Shown: positions 18,859 to 27,636, numbered from the stretch's first letter. The stretch: DNA of 64,000 nucleotides from JAJRVM01 sp041752115 (GCA_041752115.1 JBGSHS010000168.1:1-64000), one strand, 5' to 3'. The notes: generated by a model not told the origin, from the letters alone. Program-made: numbers and translations.

Positions 18859-19303
18859 GTCACGTCGTACGACCTTGAGCGTGCAAAATCTTTGCTCGAA
18901 CGTCTCAGCTCTCCTCGCCGCTTTGTGGCATTGCGTATTCCATCTTGCGCGGGCATTTCCTGGCGGCAGGTGGGGGACCGGGGCTGGCATTCGTGCGAGG
19001 TTGCAGCCGAAAGCGGCAGAAGGCTCACGCCAAGGCGCAAAGGCGCGAAGAATGTAACCGGGACGAAGAGTGTACGGCGAGAATTCGCCATTTCGAGAGT
19101 ATTGCCGTAGAATTCCTGTCGGGCATGGCGCGCCATGTGCGTTGGAGGACGAATGTCACCGACAGTCTCTCGGAGATCTTACGAGTTGCTGTCGCCAGAT
19201 GGAGCTCAAACGCCGGCCTGGTGACTGAGCGAACGTATCCACTTCGACTTACGGCCGTCCGCGTTGAACGGGGCCGTACCCTGCCGCAATGAGGAACTCT
19301 CTC
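18859..19303. repeat. Intergenic region with a CACGCCAAGGCGCAAAG-type repeat
   Basis: No gene is supported. At about 19027-19058 stands CACGCCAAGGCGCAAAGGC, a low-complexity motif of which a weaker relative (CACGCCAAGGCAAAGATGG) is found at 39961-39979. The rest shows no clear structure. Confidence 0.4.
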
Positions 19304-20386
19304 ATGACCATTCGACACGTTTTCGCCGCGTTGTTCGCGCTGCTTGCCATGGTAAGCCACTGCGTATATGCCGACGATGCGGCCGCTCCCAAATCACTCA
19401 CGATCGTACCGGTCGCCTTATCACCTGACGAGAATATTCCCGTTGACCTGGGCACACGCATCGCCGAGGTGATTGGCCTGCAACTCGAACGGGCCGGCAT
19501 CGAGCAGCTGAAAATCGGGCAAACCAGGTTCTCGCTTCCTGAAGCCACCGATCTGCCGCAATTGGTCAAGGCATTCGGGGCGTTCGTCATCGACCAGAAG
19601 ATCGAGACAGAAGCGGCTCTCCTGGCGAAGATTGACGGCACACCCGGAGCAGGGATCACGGAGATTCGGATGGTGGTCGTGAACAAGGAGGGAAAGGAGT
19701 TGCTGAGTGAGCAGGCCAAGGAGGCAGCTTTTCGTCAGAGTCGGTTTCAGCCGAAGGACCCGGTGACGGCCGCTCTGTTCATTGTGGATCGACTGGGCCG
19801 GGCCTGGAATCTGAAAGACCCGCTGCGCAGCAATGCGCCGCAGGGAAAGATGGCGGAACGGATGCGAGAGCGGTCGGGGATTCCCTCCGACAAGGAACTG
19901 TCCGAAATCAAGGCCCGCCTGGACGCGGTGCGCGGCAAGCTGGCGGAGAGTACCGTCACGGTGTACCCGATCCATCTTTGGAAGGGCTGGGACGCAGCGG
20001 AAGCAGGCGAACTGGCCAAGTTGCTCAACGAGCGCGGAGTTTGCCGGGCGGAGGTGTCGCAACAGATCCCTGAGCTCGACGTCAAGGGTGATCCTAACGA
20101 GCAGAAAGTGCTCTGGGAGACTGCGCGGCAGTATCAGCGGTGGCTGCGCCAGCATGAGCCAACAGCGGAATACGCACTGTTGGCCGATTACGGTCTAAGC
20201 CCCACATCCGATGGATCCCAGCCAGCCAACCATGTGCATCTGATTCTCTGTGACCGGTCTGGGCAATGGGTGTTCGTTGATTTCCAGAACTCGCATCACG
20301 CGGACTTCCAGCACATCATGCCCAAGACGATTTCGCAGTGCAATCAGCTCGGCGTGGACCGCCTGGCGGCTCAGCTGTCACAGTAA
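19304..20386 (+). CDS. Exported protein of unknown function
   Basis: Protein of 360 aa. ATG 19304 is chosen for GAGGA at 19291-19295, eight bases upstream, and a clean signal peptide (MTIRHVFAALFALLAMVSH, cleavage near VYADD). The N-terminal third resembles the shape of proteins that compute a vector of values with LTIVPVALSPDENIPVDLG and then ITEIRMVVVNKEGKELL. The C-terminal part has EYALLADYGLSP, VHLILCDRSGQWVFVDFQNSHH and QCNQLGVDRLAAQL. I do not recognise a family. It precedes the SSS symporter by 166 bases on the same strand, but the inverted repeat between them suggests separate control. Confidence 0.8.
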   Translation: MTIRHVFAALFALLAMVSHCVYADDAAAPKSLTIVPVALSPDENIPVDLGTRIAEVIGLQLERAGIEQLKIGQTRFSLPEATDLPQLVKAFGAFVIDQKIETEAALLAKIDGTPGAGITEIRMVVVNKEGKELLSEQAKEAAFRQSRFQPKDPVTAALFIVDRLGRAWNLKDPLRSNAPQGKMAERMRERSGIPSDKELSEIKARLDAVRGKLAESTVTVYPIHLWKGWDAAEAGELAKLLNERGVCRAEVSQQIPELDVKGDPNEQKVLWETARQYQRWLRQHEPTAEYALLADYGLSPTSDGSQPANHVHLILCDRSGQWVFVDFQNSHHADFQHIMPKTISQCNQLGVDRLAAQLSQ

Positions 20387-20474
20387 TTCAAGGGAAACGT
20401 CCCGGGAGGTCCTTCGTCTGAGCTACCCCGATTGAAATGCTCGACGAGTGATTGGACAATGTCTCGACTGGAAC

Positions 20475-20501
20475 GTGTCACGTCATGATGTGAAGTGACA
20501 C
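20475..20501 (+). promoter_or_regulatory. Inverted repeat upstream of the symporter, candidate operator
   Basis: GTGTCAC (20475-20481) and GTGACAC (20495-20501) form a perfect 7-bp inverted repeat with 13 bases between, 51 bases before the symporter start. The size and spacing suit a dimeric repressor. No -35/-10 pair can be assigned with confidence. Confidence 0.35.
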
Positions 20502-20552
20502 CGCAGTGGGCTGTGTTCCAGTCAGGAATCCTCAGATCGGGACGTTGCTCTG

Positions 20553-22163
20553 ATGACGAACTTCACGTGGATTGACGGCAGCATCGTCGGGACCTATCTC
20601 CTGGCGACCATGGTGGCCGGCATCATGGTCCGCAAGTATGTGTCCCGCGTGGACGATTTTCTTGTGGCCGGCCGCGAAATGAATGTGTTCCTCGGAATCG
20701 CCTCGCTGGCAGCCACGGAGTTTGGCATCGTCACGTGCATGTATACGGCGCAGGCGGGCTATACACGTGGTTTCGCCGGCTCGATTCCCGGGCTTTGTAA
20801 CGCGGCCGCCATGTTCGTGATTGGCTGGACTGGGTTCTGCGTGAAGCCGCTTCGCGATTCCGGAGCGATCACGATCCCGGAGTTGTTTGAGCAGCAGTAC
20901 GGTAAGTTCGTCCGCTGGCTGTCGGGCGTGGTGATCGTCCTGGGAGGACTGCTCAATATGGGCGTCTTCCTGCGGGTGGGTGGTCAGTTCCTGGTCGTCT
21001 GCTGTGGTCTCAATCCGGATTACCTCGAAATTGCGATGACGGTTCTACTGGTGGGTGTCGCCACCTATACGATCATGGGCGGAATGCTCTCGGTGCTCGT
21101 GACCGACTTCGTGCAGTTTGTCGTGATGAGCATTGGCCTGTTGGCAACGACGTTCCTGGTGCTGCATCACGTGCCGTGGGATTTGCTGGTCAGCACGGTG
21201 GAAACGCGTTTCGGCGACGGAGGATTCAATCCCTTCGTCAACGAGAAGCTGGGTTGGTCGTTCGTACTGTCCAACATCTTTACCAACACGGCAGCTGTCT
21301 TAACCTGGCAGACCTGCATTGCGCGGTTGTTGTCCGCCAAAGACAGCAAGACGGGCCGCAGAGTCTATACAGGCACCGCTTTCTTCTTTGTCTGCCGCTG
21401 GGTAATTCCGGGCATCTGGGGAATTGCCGCTCTGGCCATGCTCGACCCGAACGTCGTTCAGGGAATCGGGGCACAATTCGGAGAGAAAGACGGAACGTTG
21501 TTTGCGATGCCGTACTTCCTGGCGAGCATCGTGCCGATGGGGATGATGGGCATCCTCGTGGCGGCGATGCTGGCGGCCGACATGTCGACCGACTCATCCT
21601 ACATGTTGACCTGGGGGAGTGTGATCTACAACGATATTTTGGCCCCGTTCCGGCGCACTCGCTGGTCCGAACGCAAAGGGATCCTCTGGAACCGCTGCAT
21701 CGTCGCGCTGATCGGCGTGTTTCTGCTCTTCTGGGGGCTCTGGTATAAACTCGAAGGCAACCTGTGGGAGTACCTGCAAACCACCGGCGCCATCTATCTG
21801 GCCAGCATGTCGACGCTATTGATCGCCTGCTGCTATTGGAAGCGATCCAACAACTGGGGCGCTGTGGCGGCGATCGTGACTGGCGCCGCCCTGCCCGTGC
21901 TGGCCCTCTCGCTCAACCTGTTCGTCAAGGTACAAGCTCTGGATCAGCTGGGGGCACCCATCCTGCAGGACGGCAAGCCCTTACTGGAAGGCATCGTAAA
22001 ACACTATATCGGCGACGATTTCGTCAATATCGGCACGTTTCTGGCTGCCGGCGCGGCGATGGTGATCGGCTCGCTGTTGAAGACGTTACTGCATCGGCGG
22101 CCACCCGTGGTCTATGCTGCCCACGACCCTTCTGCCAGTGATATGGGGGGAGAATCCTCATGA
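20553..22163 (+). CDS. Sodium:solute symporter (SSS family)
   Basis: Protein of 536 aa with about 13 hydrophobic segments. Typical SSS features: VDDFLVAGREMNVFLGIASLAATEF in shortened view (DDFLVAGREM then ASLAATEFG), the AGYTRGFAGSIPGLCNAA region, and ADMSTDSSYMLTWGS in the later half, where the conserved sodium-site serines of the family lie. It should import a small organic solute with sodium; the substrate cannot be told (sugars, sialic acids and carboxylates are all known for SSS). Stop codon overlaps the ATG of a 58-aa membrane protein (ATGA), implying co-translation. Confidence 0.95.
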   Translation: MTNFTWIDGSIVGTYLLATMVAGIMVRKYVSRVDDFLVAGREMNVFLGIASLAATEFGIVTCMYTAQAGYTRGFAGSIPGLCNAAAMFVIGWTGFCVKPLRDSGAITIPELFEQQYGKFVRWLSGVVIVLGGLLNMGVFLRVGGQFLVVCCGLNPDYLEIAMTVLLVGVATYTIMGGMLSVLVTDFVQFVVMSIGLLATTFLVLHHVPWDLLVSTVETRFGDGGFNPFVNEKLGWSFVLSNIFTNTAAVLTWQTCIARLLSAKDSKTGRRVYTGTAFFFVCRWVIPGIWGIAALAMLDPNVVQGIGAQFGEKDGTLFAMPYFLASIVPMGMMGILVAAMLAADMSTDSSYMLTWGSVIYNDILAPFRRTRWSERKGILWNRCIVALIGVFLLFWGLWYKLEGNLWEYLQTTGAIYLASMSTLLIACCYWKRSNNWGAVAAIVTGAALPVLALSLNLFVKVQALDQLGAPILQDGKPLLEGIVKHYIGDDFVNIGTFLAAGAAMVIGSLLKTLLHRRPPVVYAAHDPSASDMGGESS

Positions 22164-22336
22164 ACCTGACTGAAATGCTCAACAACCACGCGTTCTGGGG
22201 AATCCTGACGCTGGCCGTGCTGATCTGGTATTCGACGGTTACGGTCTACGTGGCGGTGCGTGGAGTGGTCGACATCAAGCACATGCTGGGAAATCTTGCC
22301 GAGAAACAGCGAGACCCCAAAAACCAGGTGAAGTAG
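22160..22336 (+). CDS. Small membrane protein coupled to the SSS symporter
   Basis: A 58-aa protein starting MNLTEMLNNHAFWGILTLAV, with one membrane segment (about residues 11-33) and a charged cytoplasmic tail (NLAEKQRDPKNQVK). Its ATG at 22160 overlaps the symporter stop codon by the ATGA arrangement, so it is almost certainly translated together with it. Small accessory subunits are known for some SSS and TRAP carriers (family knowledge), so an assembly or stability subunit is a reasonable inference. It is followed within 20 bases by two hairpins that close the transcript. Confidence 0.8.
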   Translation: MNLTEMLNNHAFWGILTLAVLIWYSTVTVYVAVRGVVDIKHMLGNLAEKQRDPKNQVK

Positions 22337-22352
22337 GACGCGATCGCAGATA

Positions 22353-22417
22353 CCACCGGCCTGGGGCCGGTGGCATGTCCTCGAATGCGTTCTCTCCGCT
22401 GGCCTTGTGCCAGCGGA
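22353..22417. terminator. Two consecutive hairpins between convergent genes
   Basis: CCACCGGCC-TGG-GGCCGGTGG (22353-22373) and TCCGCTGGC-CTTGT-GCCAGCGGA (22395-22417) are perfect 9-bp stems. They lie between the end of the symporter unit (22336) and the end of the convergent SDR gene (22445). There is no T tract, so they may be bidirectional terminators or repeat elements. Confidence 0.5.
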
Positions 22418-22444
22418 AGCACGGTCTAACGGCTGGCCGGTGCG

Positions 22445-23185
22445 TCAATAGGGATTGAGCATCTCGTGGACCTGTTTCGTGCCCCAGATGATCGCTTCGT
22501 CGATAACGCAGTGATCGGGGATGTCGATGCAGTGGACCAGGGTGCGAGCGAAGTCGTAGCCGTCGGGGTATCCGTCGAGCCAGCTGGAGTCGATGCCTGC
22601 TGCCTGGCAGAAGTTGGTGCGAGCGGCACCCGGTATGAAACTCGTAGCTTTGCCGCCCCACTGAGCCATTTCTTTGTGCAGGCAGCGTGTGAAACCAACC
22701 AATCCTGCTTTGGCAGCTGTATACGTCGCCCATTGCGGCCAGGAATAGTGCGCGCACCCGCTGGACACGTTCACAATATGCCCGCTTTCCTGCTCCTTCA
22801 TCACTTTGACTGCCGCCTGGCAACCTTTGATCACGGAAGCCAGATTGATGTCGAGAATCGTGTCGACATCCGCATCGGTCAGGTTTTCGACTTCGGTGAT
22901 CTTCACTCCTGCGCCATGATTGTTGACCAGGACGTCGAGTCGCGCGAATCGATCCAGTGTGGCTTGAAGCAACTTGTGCCAGTCGGCGGTCTGCACCGCG
23001 TCGGCCTGCACCGCCAGCAGACTGTCGGAGGCGAGATCCTGACAGGCCTGGGCCAGCCGCTCCTGATTGCGGCCGGAGATGACGACCTTCGCTCCCATCT
23101 CCAGCAGGATCCGTGCGGCCTCAAGTCCGAACCCGGATGATCCACCAGTAATCACGATGACTTTGTTCTGGACGTAGTGCTTCAT
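22445..23185 (-). CDS. Short-chain dehydrogenase/reductase (SDR)
   Basis: Protein of 246 aa. NAD(P)-binding Rossmann motif TGGSSGFG near residues 12-19, NNHGAG in the central strand, catalytic Ser in VNVSSGCAHYS and the YTAAK pair (Tyr-x3-Lys). GRNQERLAQ after the second strand (Arg at the NADP-discriminating place) suggests NADPH preference. ATG 23185 is used because GAAGGGA stands a few bases upstream; a longer frame from 23218 lacks a ribosome site. Substrate unknown. Stands alone, convergent with the symporter pair. Confidence 0.93.
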   Translation of the reverse strand: MKHYVQNKVIVITGGSSGFGLEAARILLEMGAKVVISGRNQERLAQACQDLASDSLLAVQADAVQTADWHKLLQATLDRFARLDVLVNNHGAGVKITEVENLTDADVDTILDINLASVIKGCQAAVKVMKEQESGHIVNVSSGCAHYSWPQWATYTAAKAGLVGFTRCLHKEMAQWGGKATSFIPGAARTNFCQAAGIDSSWLDGYPDGYDFARTLVHCIDIPDHCVIDEAIIWGTKQVHEMLNPY

Positions 23186-23622
23186 AAGTGTCCCTTCGGG
23201 AAAGAGCCAATCTGGCATCGCTGACCGCGTATCAGTCTACCGCGACACGAGGGGGCGTGAAAACGGGGGCACCCGGCCAGGAGACGCTCGCCGATCTGCT
23301 GATTGACCAAGTGACGTGAGCCGAGGCGTCGCACGATACGAGCAATCGCAAGAGCGCCGCTGTCTGTTACCGCCAGCCTCCGCAATTATCCTGACGATCG
23401 AGCCAGCAAGGGCGGCGGTCATGCCGTGCCGCCGTGTTGCGGCGCGGGTTCAGTGGATGCACTACTGCTGTGTCAACACTCAAGATTCGGGTGCCACGGA
23501 CTTCGCCCGTTCAGCACTGGCAAGGGTTAACCAGCTGCGGCACTGGCGAAGCCAGTGGCACCCCAACCCGCAATTCCAGCGTTGACAGCGCACTACGGTC
23601 GAGGAGCAGGAACTCCTGCCGC
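23186..23622. repeat. Intergenic region with hairpin repeat (CACTGGC-GAA-GCCAGTG)
   Basis: No gene is supported in these 437 bases. CACTGGC-GAA-GCCAGTG (23541-23557) is a perfect 7-bp stem with a 3-base loop, within a longer degenerate element of about 23490-23570 that repeats the words GTGCCAC, GCACTGGC and GTGGCAC. Confidence 0.5.
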
Positions 23623-24078
23623 TCAACGCACGAACTCGTAGCCTACCAGTGCATTGAAGCCAGGTCCGTCGACGCCAGAGCCGAGCACCCGATAGTACTT
23701 GTCCGTGATGTTTTCGAGGTTCAGGCTGACCCGGTGCTGTTGATCCTCACCGAACGCACGACCAACCCGCAGATTGAGTGTGCCGTAGCCCGGTGTCCCG
23801 CCCGGGATGAATCGCACGTCAGAGTCGTTCGCCGAGTTGTATCGATCCTGGCGGCGCACCAGCCACGTGAAGAGATCGATGTAGGCCATCCGCTGATTGT
23901 CGCGCCAACGCAGGCCGACGATTCCCTGTGTCGGCGGGATCCGTGAGAAAGGCTCACCCGTATCACGGATGCGCCCATAGGTGTAGGCAAAGTTCCCCCA
24001 CAGCAAATTGCCACGGTCAAACTCCTGCCAGTGCACTTCGATCTGTGAAGCCGATGGTAACGGTTGTGCAGAAGACAC
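23623..24078 (-). pseudogene. Remnant of a TonB-dependent receptor (C-terminal beta-barrel end only)
   Basis: An open frame of 151 codons encodes only the last part of a TonB-dependent outer-membrane receptor: FAYTYGRIRDTGEPFSRIPP, then GLRWRDNQRMAYIDLFTWLV, and the characteristic barrel end VSLNLENITDKYYRVLGSG followed by alternating strand residues to YEFVR. A complete receptor has 600-900 aa, a plug and a signal peptide; none of these is present. In frame, an upstream stop lies at 24088-24090 and the response-regulator gene begins directly beyond. GTG at 24078 is the only start, and no ribosome site is visible. Most likely a truncated, non-functional gene. Confidence 0.75.
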
Positions 24079-24147
24079 CGTTGCCCGTCAGCCTGCCCGA
24101 TTTCATGCTATAGTACCTGTAGAGCGTACTCGAACAGGAGAGTAGCC

Positions 24148-24534
24148 ATCGCCAGAGCCAATATCCTCATCGTCGAAGATTCCTTTGTTGTCGCGCGACG
24201 GTTGCAGCTCAGCCTCGAGCGGGCAGGGTTTGGCGTGGATATTGCGCGTAATGGCCGGGAGGCCTGGGTCCGATCCCAACGCAGAGTCTTTGATCTTATC
24301 GTTACGGACGAGAAGATGCCTGTCATGTCGGGGCGCGAGTTTTGTCAACTGCTTCGACAAGATAGCCGCTACGCACAGACTCCGATCATCTTTCTCACCG
24401 CCAATCCCGATGATTTGGATGCCGAGCAGCTCCAGCAGGGACTGCACATTGCAGCCGTGTTCGAAAAGCCCTTCCGTCCCGAAGCGATCGTGCACATGAT
24501 CGAAAACGAATTGCTTGCCATTCGCAACGGCTAG
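24148..24534 (+). CDS. Single-domain response regulator (CheY-like), with a probable non-canonical start
   Basis: A receiver domain of 128 aa: acidic pair E10-D11 (ILIVEDSF), phosphorylation site D54 (DLIVTDEKMPVMSG), the conserved Thr/Ser in FLTANPDD and the Lys in FEKPF. No output domain, so it should signal by protein contact. AGGAG at 24136-24140 is placed seven bases before an ATC codon (24148), followed directly by ARANILIVEDSF, the natural start of a receiver. No ATG, GTG or TTG occurs in frame between this point and 24064, so translation may begin at ATC, or the base is changed by error or mutation. No histidine kinase is nearby. Confidence 0.8.
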   Translation: MARANILIVEDSFVVARRLQLSLERAGFGVDIARNGREAWVRSQRRVFDLIVTDEKMPVMSGREFCQLLRQDSRYAQTPIIFLTANPDDLDAEQLQQGLHIAAVFEKPFRPEAIVHMIENELLAIRNG

Positions 24535-24873
24535 CGCAGCAACTGACTTCTGCCAGCCTGCCTCTCTGCCTGCGTGGCTCCCTGGAACGACTTCAATATT
24601 CTGCCGTTCCTGGTGCGATCTTCCGCGGTCTTCTGTCGGATTCTTCGGGCGACTCCGGCGTTCACTGCAGTTGCAGGGCGATCGTCCTTTGGGCGAGCAG
24701 GTGGCGTTGCGGCGAAGTAGCGCTGCGGCACCGGCCGTAGTGACATCTGTTTGCGGTATTCCGACAGGAGGTCGAGGCACCACTCTTGAGTTGTAGATCC
24801 CTACGGTCCGCATGGTGACGGACAGCTCCTGTTTGTGGTAGGTTGATGACAACATTCAGGAAAGGATCACACA
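24535..24873. other. Intergenic region
   Basis: 339 bases without a supportable gene or clear structure; it probably carries the promoter for the gene at 24874. Confidence 0.4.
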
Positions 24874-26982
24874 ATGAAATGGTCGACGGCGGTTAACGGG
24901 ATGGGCATCTTTACGCTGGTCTTCTGGCTGTCACTGTCCGCCGCAGGGGCGGAGGAGGGAGAAACGCGGCTGGTACGGCTTCATGATCTGGCCATTGAGC
25001 TGGACAACACTTCTGGCGCCATCCGGCGGCTCGAGTATCCGGGGGTGGGGGCGTTGCTCACGGCTAGCGCCGACGAGGCGGGACTGGTAGACGGGGCCTA
25101 TCCGCTCTCGGAGTTTGAACCGCTGCGACTGGCGGCACGCCACTCTCAAGGGGCTGTGATCGAAGAGCAGCCGGGGAAGATCACGATCCGCCTTGCGCGG
25201 TTGGGTGCCAGTCGATCCCATTTCGCGGTGGACGGCGAGGTTTCCGCGACCATCACCCTGTCGGCCGATCCTGACGGGCGGTCGATCGTACTGGAGTGCG
25301 AACTGGAAAACCACTCGTCGCAACCCGTGCGTCAGGTGGTCTTCCCGGAGCTGCGCGGCTTGGTGGCAACGGCCGGGCCCGACCAAACGATCTTCAAGAC
25401 GTGCGGCTTTGGGTCGACACCCTTTCGCGAATTGATGTTGCCGGAACCGGACCAGTGGTATGCAGTCAACAGCTCGACGGTCGAGCACAAATCGGGCGGC
25501 ATGTTCGCCTCGATGTGGACGCGTTGGATGGATCTGGGTGGACTACAGGGCGGTTTCAGCCTGTTTCCGCGGCGCTGGGGCTGGGATCCTCACACAAGCA
25601 CGGTGTTACAGCTGCAGCAGTCGACCGGTACGCTCCGGTTGTTCTGTGTCCATGCTGAAGAAGTACCACCGGGGGCGAAGTGGACGAGCGGCCAGTGGGT
25701 ATTGACACCGCACTGCAGCGGCTGGGCCAAGGGAATCGAGCCTTATCGCGATTGGGTCCGTGCGCACGTGCATCGGCCTTTTTCGATGCCACAGCACATT
25801 CGTGACGCCCTGGGATACCGCACCGTGTGGATGTCGCAGGGCCAGCCGGAGGATCCGGCGGATGCGGTGTGGACCTTTCGCGATTTGCCGGAGTTGGCGA
25901 AGGAAGCCAGGGAGCATGGCTTGCGCGAAATGGTCCTCTGGGGCTGGCAGCCGGGCTTCGACGCGTCACTTCCTGCCCCTTTCCATCACCTGGGAACCGA
26001 GCAGGATATGATCGACGCCGTCCGCCAGTGTCGAGACGAAGGAGTCAACGTGGCCCCGTTCATCAGCGTCCTGCAGGCCAGTCCCAAGACGGCGCATCGC
26101 TATGGGTTGACGATCCCCGATAACAATGGCTGGACTTATCATACGGAGTTGATACCGCGCTGGAATCCGCCCTATGCGACGGGCCTCTCGTGTGTGCAGG
26201 TGGGACCGTCGAACGCTCAGTGGCAAGACGAAGTCGCTCAGTCATGTCGGCGCTGGGCCGATCTGGGGGTCCGGTCGATCAGCTGGGATCAGTATTTCAC
26301 CACCGATGCCAAACCTGATATGCAGGACCTGACTCAGAGAATTCGCCAATACGCTCGCCAACTCGATCCCGAATCGACCTTCAGCGGCGAAGAGCTGTGG
26401 AATCTGGAGATCGACTGTCAATGGCTCGACTACACCTGGAACTGGGGCGGCTATGGTGACCATCAGGCATTCGTGAATGCGTTTCCAGCGCCTCGTCGCA
26501 ATGTGAACATCAATCGATCGATCCGCGAAGCGCGTTTTGCGTTCATGGACAATCTGCTGCTGAACGTGTGGCCCTCGAAACCAGATTCGATCAATGGGTC
26601 CGAGCGGATTCGTAACGTCAGCGACCTCTCGGCGACCTTGAAAACCTGTGCCCACCTGCGGCAGACGTTTCTGGCCGATTTCACCGCGGGGATCCTGATC
26701 GGCGACTGTCTGCTGACGGAGCCGAGCCCGGGATTGCGGATGTCGGCCTACGTGGGAACGGACCGCGTGCTGGCGGTGGTCCTGAATCAGGGTGCCGAAG
26801 GGGCTCTCACCGGGCATTACGACCTGGCCCCCTGGATACCGGGCGGGTCGTCCTTTCAGCTGACAGAATATGATGAAGAGGGGGTGGCTGGCACGTCACG
26901 GGCAGTCGCCGCCGCTGGCCAGCTGGAAACCAGGCGGCTTCGCCCCCTGGAAATGTCGGTGCTGGAGTTCGTGCGACATTAG
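24874..26982 (+). CDS. Exported glycoside hydrolase-like protein (sandwich plus TIM barrel)
   Basis: Protein of 702 aa with a signal peptide (MKWSTAVNGMGIFTLVFWLS, cleavage near SAAGAEEG). Residues 30-300 form a beta-sandwich of the kind seen before alpha-galactosidase-like barrels (IELDNTSGAIRRLEYPG, then ECELENHSSQPVRQVVFPEL). Residues 310-580 look like a TIM barrel: LREMVLWGWQPGFD, GVNVAPFISV, VRSISWDQYF, and FSGEELWNLEIDCQWLDYTW. W-D-Q-Y and E-E-L supply possible acidic catalytic residues. The layout matches the DUF6259-type group; activity is unknown. Its last 30 bases are duplicated 96 bases downstream. Confidence 0.85.
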   Translation: MKWSTAVNGMGIFTLVFWLSLSAAGAEEGETRLVRLHDLAIELDNTSGAIRRLEYPGVGALLTASADEAGLVDGAYPLSEFEPLRLAARHSQGAVIEEQPGKITIRLARLGASRSHFAVDGEVSATITLSADPDGRSIVLECELENHSSQPVRQVVFPELRGLVATAGPDQTIFKTCGFGSTPFRELMLPEPDQWYAVNSSTVEHKSGGMFASMWTRWMDLGGLQGGFSLFPRRWGWDPHTSTVLQLQQSTGTLRLFCVHAEEVPPGAKWTSGQWVLTPHCSGWAKGIEPYRDWVRAHVHRPFSMPQHIRDALGYRTVWMSQGQPEDPADAVWTFRDLPELAKEAREHGLREMVLWGWQPGFDASLPAPFHHLGTEQDMIDAVRQCRDEGVNVAPFISVLQASPKTAHRYGLTIPDNNGWTYHTELIPRWNPPYATGLSCVQVGPSNAQWQDEVAQSCRRWADLGVRSISWDQYFTTDAKPDMQDLTQRIRQYARQLDPESTFSGEELWNLEIDCQWLDYTWNWGGYGDHQAFVNAFPAPRRNVNINRSIREARFAFMDNLLLNVWPSKPDSINGSERIRNVSDLSATLKTCAHLRQTFLADFTAGILIGDCLLTEPSPGLRMSAYVGTDRVLAVVLNQGAEGALTGHYDLAPWIPGGSSFQLTEYDEEGVAGTSRAVAAAGQLETRRLRPLEMSVLEFVRH

Positions 26983-26983
26983 C

Positions 26984-27078
26984 GTGGCCGCGGTCGCGTA
27001 GACCGTGTGGCCGCGGTCGCGTAGACCGCGGGGAGGACGAATCTGACCATGTCGGTGCTGGAGTCTGTGCGACGTTAG
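26984..27078. repeat. GC-rich palindromic repeat, copy 3, within a duplicated gene end
   Basis: A 22-bp unit starting GTGGCCGCGGTCGCG occurs at 26984-27005 and 27007-27028 and is the reverse complement of the element at 14 and 881. Downstream, 27049-27078 repeats the last 30 bases of the preceding gene (26953-26982) with 27 identities, including the TAG stop, at an offset of exactly 96 bases. Confidence 0.8.
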
Positions 27079-27292
27079 TGGTGTGATGTTCCCCTTGCGG
27101 AGCGACCAGGTCCCGAGCAGTTCAGATCGCTTCGGGGTGCGCACTGCTGAGCCGCGGCACGGTCGGCGAGAGTCTTCGACGAGCGGTACAGGGAGACCGC
27201 CGGTGTGGTCGGGAATTCCCGTGTAACCGGCAGTGGGGAGCGAGGGAGTCGGGGAGGCAAACAACCGGTCGCGATGCAGCGGCGCGCCGCCT

Positions 27293-27482
27293 CCAATGAC
27301 GAATGACAAAATACCCGATGACGAAAGAAGACCGAGCGGTACCTAGTACGACCGGAGGCGAGCCGAGTCGAGTCGTTGTAGCAGGTTGGTTTGGCCTTCG
27401 ATGCTCGTCATCCCAGGGGACATTGGGTTCTTCGTCCTTCGTCATTCCACGGGGGCGTTGCCGAATCACGCTCGGTCGTTTG
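27293..27482. repeat. TTCGTCATT-type intergenic repeat, inverted and direct arms
   Basis: 27293-27330 is an inverted near copy of 1604-1638 (CAATGACGAATGACAAAATA). 27430-27482 is a direct near copy of 1627-1675 (CGTCATTCCACGGGGGCGTT and CCGAATCACGCTCGGTCG). The rest of 27079-27636 shows no gene that I can support. Confidence 0.6.
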
Positions 27483-27636
27483 GTTTCTCCGGGGAGGGCT
27501 TCGCTGGTGGCGAAGTTTGTCAGGCTGGTGGCGACACGAGAGTTGTGCGGGGGCTCTATTCGTACGGCAGGATGGGCGTGACGGAGTCGTGTTCCTTTTG
27601 GCCAGGATCGATCAAGCAGTGAGGATCCGACGGACC

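Noticed and set aside
27122..27469. 115-aa minus-strand frame after the duplicated gene end
   Set aside because: It translates repeat DNA (FVIGYFVIRH words), typical of non-coding TTCGTCATT elements.
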